Shown one piece after another: positions 6,502 to 10,085 of a stretch of DNA of 10,085 nucleotides (the stretch's first letter is position 1; each line of letters opens with the position of its first letter). The DNA is taken from contig CANCEQ010000107.1 in the NCBI GenBank assembly GCA_947375085.1, positions 1 to 10,085 on the forward strand. The letters are read 5' to 3'. A program made the position numbers and the translations under genes. The DNA is from Flavobacteriales bacterium (GTDB lineage: Bacteria > Bacteroidota > Bacteroidia > Flavobacteriales > Crocinitomicaceae). Under the pieces are notes generated by a model, which saw only the letters and a program-made list of their open reading frames with translations, made no database searches and was not told the origin of the DNA.

Positions 6502-6912
6502 CTATTTAATAATCACCCCTTTCAAACCTAATTGAGGAATCAATTTTAAATTAGCTTCATTGATACTTTCTGCTGGGAATATAAACTTCTTGTCATACAT
6601 CACATCGTCTGCCCAAAAACTGACCCAATATTCGTTCGCTATTCCGAAAACTTCTTCAATTATCGGTTCAATTTTAGCTACTTCGTTTGGTAATAAAATT
6701 TCTAAACAATGACGTAGCATTGCTGTTTTTACTTTCTCGCCAGTATTTGCATTTTCACCATATCCTTTACTAGTTATGATGATTCCTTCCATTATATCTT
6801 CTCGTAGATTCATTAAGTAAACATTGTAACAAATCTCTTTGTGTTCATTCAATTCTTGAACTACTGCAACTGCTACATTTTCTACTTTTGGTCCTAATAA
6901 TTCTTCGCGCAT
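6502..6912 (-). CDS. Conserved cytosolic protein of unknown function, flavobacterial type
   Basis: The 136-residue product has no signal peptide or membrane segment. From memory it resembles a family of small proteins widespread in Bacteroidota that is left uncharacterised or given a phenylalanyl-tRNA synthetase alpha label; no synthetase motif is present here, so that label would be wrong. Visible conserved-looking blocks are an N-terminal strand with VAVAVVQE (13-20), NVYLMNL (30-36), SKGYG (48-52), LRH (66-68) and the aromatic NEYWVSFWADDVMYDKKFIF (93-112). The pattern suggests a small alpha/beta or beta-barrel protein, but no function can be assigned. The ATG lies one base after the stop codon of the serine hydrolase, which implies translational coupling in the isomerase-lipB-hydrolase operon. 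Confidence 0.82.
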   Translation of the reverse strand: MREELLGPKVENVAVAVVQELNEHKEICYNVYLMNLREDIMEGIIITSKGYGENANTGEKVKTAMLRHCLEILLPNEVAKIEPIIEEVFGIANEYWVSFWADDVMYDKKFIFPAESINEANLKLIPQLGLKGVIIK

Positions 6913-6913
6913 T

Positions 6914-8179
6914 TTATTTTGATAATTCTTTGTTCATTTTTTCTCCCAATTTTACGATTTCAAATAAATCTACTGGGTGACCTATTTTAGCTTCATTTTT
7001 AAGAATGTACGCTTTATCATGTTCTTTGTTTTTAGGTATTTCGTAATTCTCACCACGTTTTGCTCCTAAACGAACAATCACAATGTTTTTATCTGGGATA
7101 GATATAATGTACTGACCTAAAATACCTCTACAATAATAAACAGGTGATTTTGGATTTCCTAAATATGTCCAAATATGTAATCCATATCTTAAATTAGGAA
7201 CACCTTCGTCTGTTGTCATTTTTGGATTACTCAACATTTGATCCATGTAAGATTGAGAAATTACTTGCGTCGTATCCCATTTTCCTCTTTGTAAAATTAA
7301 TCGACCTAAACGTCCAAAATCTCTCGCTGTTGCATACATACAACAAAATGATTTTTCGTCACCTCCTAGTTTATCTAAACTCCAAAAAGCATTGTGTTCA
7401 GCTCCAATTTTATTCCATAATTTTTCTTGAGCATACGCTGACAGATCTTTCCCTGTTGCTTTTTCCACGATATAACCAAGCAATTGAGAATCACCACTTT
7501 GATACTCAAATCGAACACCAGGTTTTTCAATAGCATGCTGACGTGTCACTAAACCTCGTAAATCAGTTCCGTAGTAAGATTCAGCATTTTCTGACAATGG
7601 ATTTTTACCACTTTCTTGCCAATCTAAACCAGAAGACATCATCAACAAGTGACGAATGGTAATTTTCTCTTTTCCGTTTGAATTGTATTCAGGAATGTAT
7701 TTCCCAACTTTCTCATCCAAACTTTTAATTTTTCCTTCGTCTAAAGCTGCTCCTATCAACAAAGAAACAACTGTTTTTGCAGCTGAAAATGAATTTGAAA
7801 CAGTTTCTTTTTTATGTCCATCCCAATATTTTTCAAAGATAATTTCATCTCCTTTGAATACTAAAAAAGCTTTTGTCCCTAATTTTTCAAGTAATTGTTT
7901 GTAATGTGGTGGAATAATCGATTTATTATAAGCTGAACCGATTTTCCATTTCTCAAAATGAACTGATTTTTTGATTGTTGAATTTTCGAAGACATCTAAA
8001 TCATAAATGGTTGGTCCTGTTTTACCTGATAAATAAGTATACGAAATTCCTTTATAAAGGTAAAAACGTCCAGATAGAATAATAAATAAATTCGCAGTAA
8101 TAAAAATAGCCAAAAGGAAAAATCCGATGAATTTTAAAACCTTTTTAATAATTCTCACTAATTTATTTGAACTAGACAT
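6914..8179 (-). CDS. Membrane-anchored SxxK serine hydrolase (class C beta-lactamase / 6-aminohexanoate-dimer hydrolase-like)
   Basis: This 421-residue protein has a positively charged N-terminus and one hydrophobic segment (about 15-36), so it is anchored in the inner membrane with its catalytic domain in the periplasm. The beta-lactamase fold is supported by SAAK (132-135; nucleophile S132, base K135) inside SNSFSAAKTVVSLLIG, the RHLLMMSSGLDW block (176-187), and YQS (226-228) as the YxN/YxS motif in EYQSGDSQLLGYIVEKATG. In place of the third KTG/HxG motif it has GILGQYIISIP (352-362), as in NylB-like hydrolases and related esterases. The substrate may therefore be an amide or ester rather than a beta-lactam, and resistance should not be assumed. 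Its start overlaps the 3' end of lipB by 8 nt and its stop is 1 nt before the next ATG, so it is tightly coupled on both sides. Confidence 0.88.
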   Translation of the reverse strand: MSSSNKLVRIIKKVLKFIGFFLLAIFITANLFIILSGRFYLYKGISYTYLSGKTGPTIYDLDVFENSTIKKSVHFEKWKIGSAYNKSIIPPHYKQLLEKLGTKAFLVFKGDEIIFEKYWDGHKKETVSNSFSAAKTVVSLLIGAALDEGKIKSLDEKVGKYIPEYNSNGKEKITIRHLLMMSSGLDWQESGKNPLSENAESYYGTDLRGLVTRQHAIEKPGVRFEYQSGDSQLLGYIVEKATGKDLSAYAQEKLWNKIGAEHNAFWSLDKLGGDEKSFCCMYATARDFGRLGRLILQRGKWDTTQVISQSYMDQMLSNPKMTTDEGVPNLRYGLHIWTYLGNPKSPVYYCRGILGQYIISIPDKNIVIVRLGAKRGENYEIPKNKEHDKAYILKNEAKIGHPVDLFEIVKLGEKMNKELSK

Positions 8180-8864
8180 ATTGATACTCGAATTGAAGCG
8201 CTAATTTTTCTTTCAGAACTTGACTTACTTCTTCAAAATCTAACTCGCGGCCAAGTTCCTTTTGCATTGAAGTTACCGCTTTATCATCAATTCCACAAGG
8301 AATAATGTGAGAAAAATAAGATAAATCTGAATTAATATTGAACCCAATTCCGTGCATTGTCACCCAACGTGAACTTTTAACTCCTAAAGCGCAAATTTTT
8401 CGAGCTCTTGGCGTATCTCCTTCAATCCAAACACCAGTTAAACCTTCTACTCTATCACTCACGATATTATACTCTAAAAGCGTATCAATTACTGCCTGTT
8501 CTAGAAAACGTAAATATTTATGTATATCAGAAAAAAAATGGTCTAAATCAAAAATCGGATAGGCAACTAATTGTCCTGGTCCGTGGTAAGTAATATCCCC
8601 ACCCCTATTGATTTTATAAAAATTCGCATTGTTATCAGCTAAACCACTTTCGTTTAACAATAAATTATCTTCACTTCCACTTTTTCCCAAAGTAAAAACG
8701 TGCGGATGTTGACAAAAAAGAAGGTAATTCTTCGTTACTATATCCGATTCACCATTTCGAATTCGGATTTTTTCTGCAATTGTATTTTGAAAAATTTCTT
8801 CTTGAAAATCCCAAGCTTCTTTATAATCAATCAGTCCAAGTTGTTTAAAAATTACTTCGGGCAT
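8172..8864 (-). CDS. lipB: Octanoyl-[acyl-carrier-protein]:protein N-octanoyltransferase (lipoate biosynthesis)
   Basis: LipB moves an octanoyl group from acyl carrier protein to the lipoyl domains of enzymes such as pyruvate dehydrogenase and the glycine cleavage H protein, after which LipA adds sulfur. The 230-residue length is normal. The substrate pocket is visible as RGGDITYHGPGQLVAYP (87-103) with H94. The catalytic lysine K156 stands in RKICALGVK, MHGIGFNIN (170-178) follows, and the acyl-thioester C190 is in IIPCGI. All key residues are present, so the enzyme should be active in the cytosol. The ATG at 8864 puts VIFKQLGLIDY at the normal N-terminal position. It starts 30 nt after the isomerase stop and its last codons overlap the start of the serine hydrolase. 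No dedicated promoter is visible, so it is probably driven by the promoter upstream of the isomerase. Confidence 0.96.
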   Translation of the reverse strand: MPEVIFKQLGLIDYKEAWDFQEEIFQNTIAEKIRIRNGESDIVTKNYLLFCQHPHVFTLGKSGSEDNLLLNESGLADNNANFYKINRGGDITYHGPGQLVAYPIFDLDHFFSDIHKYLRFLEQAVIDTLLEYNIVSDRVEGLTGVWIEGDTPRARKICALGVKSSRWVTMHGIGFNINSDLSYFSHIIPCGIDDKAVTSMQKELGRELDFEEVSQVLKEKLALQFEYQYV

Positions 8865-8894
8865 ACTTTTACGTATCTAAAAATTCAAAAAAAA

Positions 8895-9881
8895 TTAAGA
8901 CAATTTAGATAATTCAGATTTTAAATAATCGATTACCTTAATGTCCATAATATCTACTTTGTTTAACTCTGAAAGATAATAAGAAGCCCAATCTACCAAA
9001 TGAACTAAATAAATAGAACGTTCAATCGGATTTGAACCTAATGCATCAATGATAGAAACACATGAAGTATGTTTTTTTACCACGTCAATTGAAACTTCAA
9101 AACGTTTTCTATTTTGTGGATTTAAATCTTTTGTATCGAAGAAAACAACAGCAAATTGATCTGTCCCTCCAGCCCAACCAACTAATTCATTGTGGTTCAT
9201 TTCTGGAATTACTTGGTGTGAACAAATTTCTTTTGAGTTTTCATTGAACTGTTGACGTGCTCTAATTAAAACAGCTTCATAATCAGAAGTTGAATAGAAA
9301 ATTCCTGTTTTCTTGTATAAGAAATTGGCTAAAGCTTCTGCTTCAGTTTTAATTTTATCTATGTTTGAATCTAAAACCGATTTCGCTGATTCAATTTGTT
9401 TCAGACTTACAGTTGAAATAAAACCTAACTTCGTTAATATATTTAAAATATGAACCAACGAAAATGCCGTTGTACTTCTTGGAGGATTTCCTCCTTTTAC
9501 TAAAACAACATCGTACCCATTTTCCTCACAAAAAGATTTTAAAGCTCCTCCTGAAGTTAAGCCAACAATATGAGCTCCTTTTTCTTTTGCTTTTTGAACT
9601 GTTATTAATGTCTCTTCCGTATTTCCTGAATAAGAACAAGCAATAAACAATGTATTTTCATTTACAAAATTTGGTAATGAATAATCCTGATTTACAAAAA
9701 CAGGAACATTTACCTCATTTTGAATCCATTGAGAAACAATTTTAGCGCCAATTCCCGAACCTCCCATTCCTGCAAAAACAATGTTTTGAATTGCATTTTT
9801 AGGTTTAGTAAATGATAATGAAGATGCAGAAACTAAAGCAGCAGCAATATTTTGAGGAAATTCAGCAATTAAATTTTTCAT
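8895..9881 (-). CDS. Bifunctional phosphoglucose/phosphomannose isomerase
   Basis: The 328-residue protein belongs to the PGI/PMI family first described in archaea and also found in Bacteroidota. It interconverts fructose-6-phosphate with glucose-6-phosphate and mannose-6-phosphate. An N-terminal SIS domain shows GMGGSGIGA (38-46) and the phosphate-binding YSGNTEET (84-91). GGNPPRSTTA (130-139) is the family-specific sugar phosphate loop. NENSKE (213-218) holds the likely catalytic E214, and IPEMNHNELVGW (225-236) holds H230. The 16-residue spacing of this Glu and His agrees with the Pyrobaculum aerophilum enzyme as I recall it (E203, H219). K308 in LNKVDIMDI, near the C-terminus, is a candidate for the conserved lysine. 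No signal peptide, so cytosolic. It is the first gene of a minus-strand operon with lipB 30 nt downstream, and a well-formed promoter lies 38 nt upstream. Confidence 0.93.
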   Translation of the reverse strand: MKNLIAEFPQNIAAALVSASSLSFTKPKNAIQNIVFAGMGGSGIGAKIVSQWIQNEVNVPVFVNQDYSLPNFVNENTLFIACSYSGNTEETLITVQKAKEKGAHIVGLTSGGALKSFCEENGYDVVLVKGGNPPRSTTAFSLVHILNILTKLGFISTVSLKQIESAKSVLDSNIDKIKTEAEALANFLYKKTGIFYSTSDYEAVLIRARQQFNENSKEICSHQVIPEMNHNELVGWAGGTDQFAVVFFDTKDLNPQNRKRFEVSIDVVKKHTSCVSIIDALGSNPIERSIYLVHLVDWASYYLSELNKVDIMDIKVIDYLKSELSKLS

Positions 9882-9919
9882 AATAACTTAAGAAAACAGT
9901 TTGTAAACTCTATTTAAGA

Positions 9920-9948
9920 CAAATATAAAAGATTGAAATTAGAAACAA
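9920..9948 (-). promoter_or_regulatory. Bacteroidota-type promoter for the isomerase-lipB operon
   Basis: On the minus strand TTG (9948-9946) is followed after 18 nt by TATATTTG (9927-9920), a full match to TTG-N17-20-TAnnTTTG. The -7 box ends 38 nt before the isomerase ATG, leaving room for a leader of roughly 30 nt. It is the best promoter match in the window. Confidence 0.65.
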
Positions 9949-9965
9949 GCTTAATTCGATTGAAA

Positions 9966-9994
9966 AAATAGAATATATTTAATAAATTCTATTT
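9966..9994. repeat. Perfect 9-bp inverted repeat between divergent promoters
   Basis: AAATAGAAT (9966-9974) and ATTCTATTT (9986-9994) are exact reverse complements separated by 11 AT-only bases. The element lies in the 157-nt divergent gap, outside the isomerase promoter and just upstream of the -7 box of the right-hand gene. It could be a repressor or activator site for the right-hand gene; the AT bias of the region makes chance a real alternative. Confidence 0.4.
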
Positions 9995-10010
9995 AAAAAT
10001 AAGTTTTAAG

Positions 10011-10018
10011 TAAATTTG
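10011..10018 (+). promoter_or_regulatory. Candidate -7 element for the right-edge gene
   Basis: TAAATTTG is a full match to TAnnTTTG and ends 20 nt before the ATG at 10039. No TTG sits 17-20 nt upstream; the nearest candidate, TTC at 9987-9989, is 21 nt away and lies inside the inverted repeat. A weak -33 with a neighbouring repeat would fit an activator- or repressor-controlled promoter. Confidence 0.45.
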
Positions 10019-10038
10019 TACAACTTAAAATTAAAGAA

Positions 10039-10085
10039 ATGAATCCAAGAAAAGCTTCAGAAACACTTTCAGTATCAACTAAAGT
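10039..10085 (+). CDS. N-terminus of an unidentified protein, possibly acyl-CoA thioesterase (partial)
   Basis: Only 15 complete codons (MNPRKASETLSVSTK) and part of the next are in the window. The start is supported by a -7 box ending 20 nt upstream and an A-rich leader. The opening resembles flavobacterial hotdog-fold acyl-CoA thioesterases, which begin with a charged stretch before a (T/S)-x-(L/V)-V-L-P strand, but no diagnostic motif is visible. The gene diverges from the isomerase operon and runs off the right edge. The function is a guess. Confidence 0.4.
   Translation, partial: MNPRKASETLSVSTK

Noticed and set aside
7213..7904. Plus-strand open frames opposite the serine hydrolase
   Set aside because: They are antisense to the SxxK and YxS regions of a clear enzyme, with no promoter or start context.
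6914..8179. Calling the serine hydrolase an antibiotic-resistance beta-lactamase
   Set aside because: The third active-site motif is GQY rather than KTG, the YxN position is YQS, and the gene sits in a housekeeping operon, which fits an esterase or amidase better.
4868..9996. TCTATTTAA found in three intergenic places (near 4868, 9909 and 9988)
   Set aside because: A 9-mer of this composition is expected several times in such AT-rich DNA, and the copies have no consistent position or orientation relative to genes.

Overview
The window looks like ordinary chromosome from a low-GC member of the Bacteroidota, most likely Flavobacteriales. The reasons are the strong A+T bias, the lack of clear Shine-Dalgarno sequences, promoter sites resembling the Bacteroidota TTG-N17-20-TAnnTTTG consensus, SPII lipoproteins of the 'FSSC' type, and gene families typical of flavobacteria. 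The genus cannot be decided from the sequence.

Left part (1-4137). A partial ArsR-family regulator runs off the left edge on the minus strand. Its upstream region contains a near-palindrome that could be its operator. Diverging from it, holB (DNA polymerase III delta') and an M20 metallopeptidase are read on the plus strand with a 19-nt gap, and a strong intrinsic terminator follows. After a 200-nt region with inverted repeats and a candidate promoter come two tightly packed plus-strand genes: a LEA type 2 lipoprotein and a protein with a weak transglutaminase-like signature.

Right part (4150-9881). Everything here is on the minus strand. Transcription probably begins at a well-formed promoter near 9920-9948. 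It runs through a bifunctional phosphoglucose/phosphomannose isomerase, lipB, a membrane-anchored SxxK serine hydrolase overlapping lipB by 8 nt, and a conserved small cytosolic protein 1 nt further on. Downstream lie two markedly more AT-rich genes, a secreted protein of unknown function and a secreted polysaccharide deacetylase, and then a separately promoted lipoprotein of unknown function. At the right edge a plus-strand gene begins, possibly a hotdog-fold thioesterase, diverging from the isomerase.

Most genes are housekeeping: replication, lipoate attachment, sugar phosphate metabolism and peptide turnover. I found no CRISPR array, RNA gene, transposase, phage module or defence system. 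The parts most worth a second look are the AT-rich secreted pair at 4898-6451, the lipoprotein/transglutaminase-like pair, the coupled lipB-hydrolase-small protein trio, and three intergenic inverted repeats near promoters.
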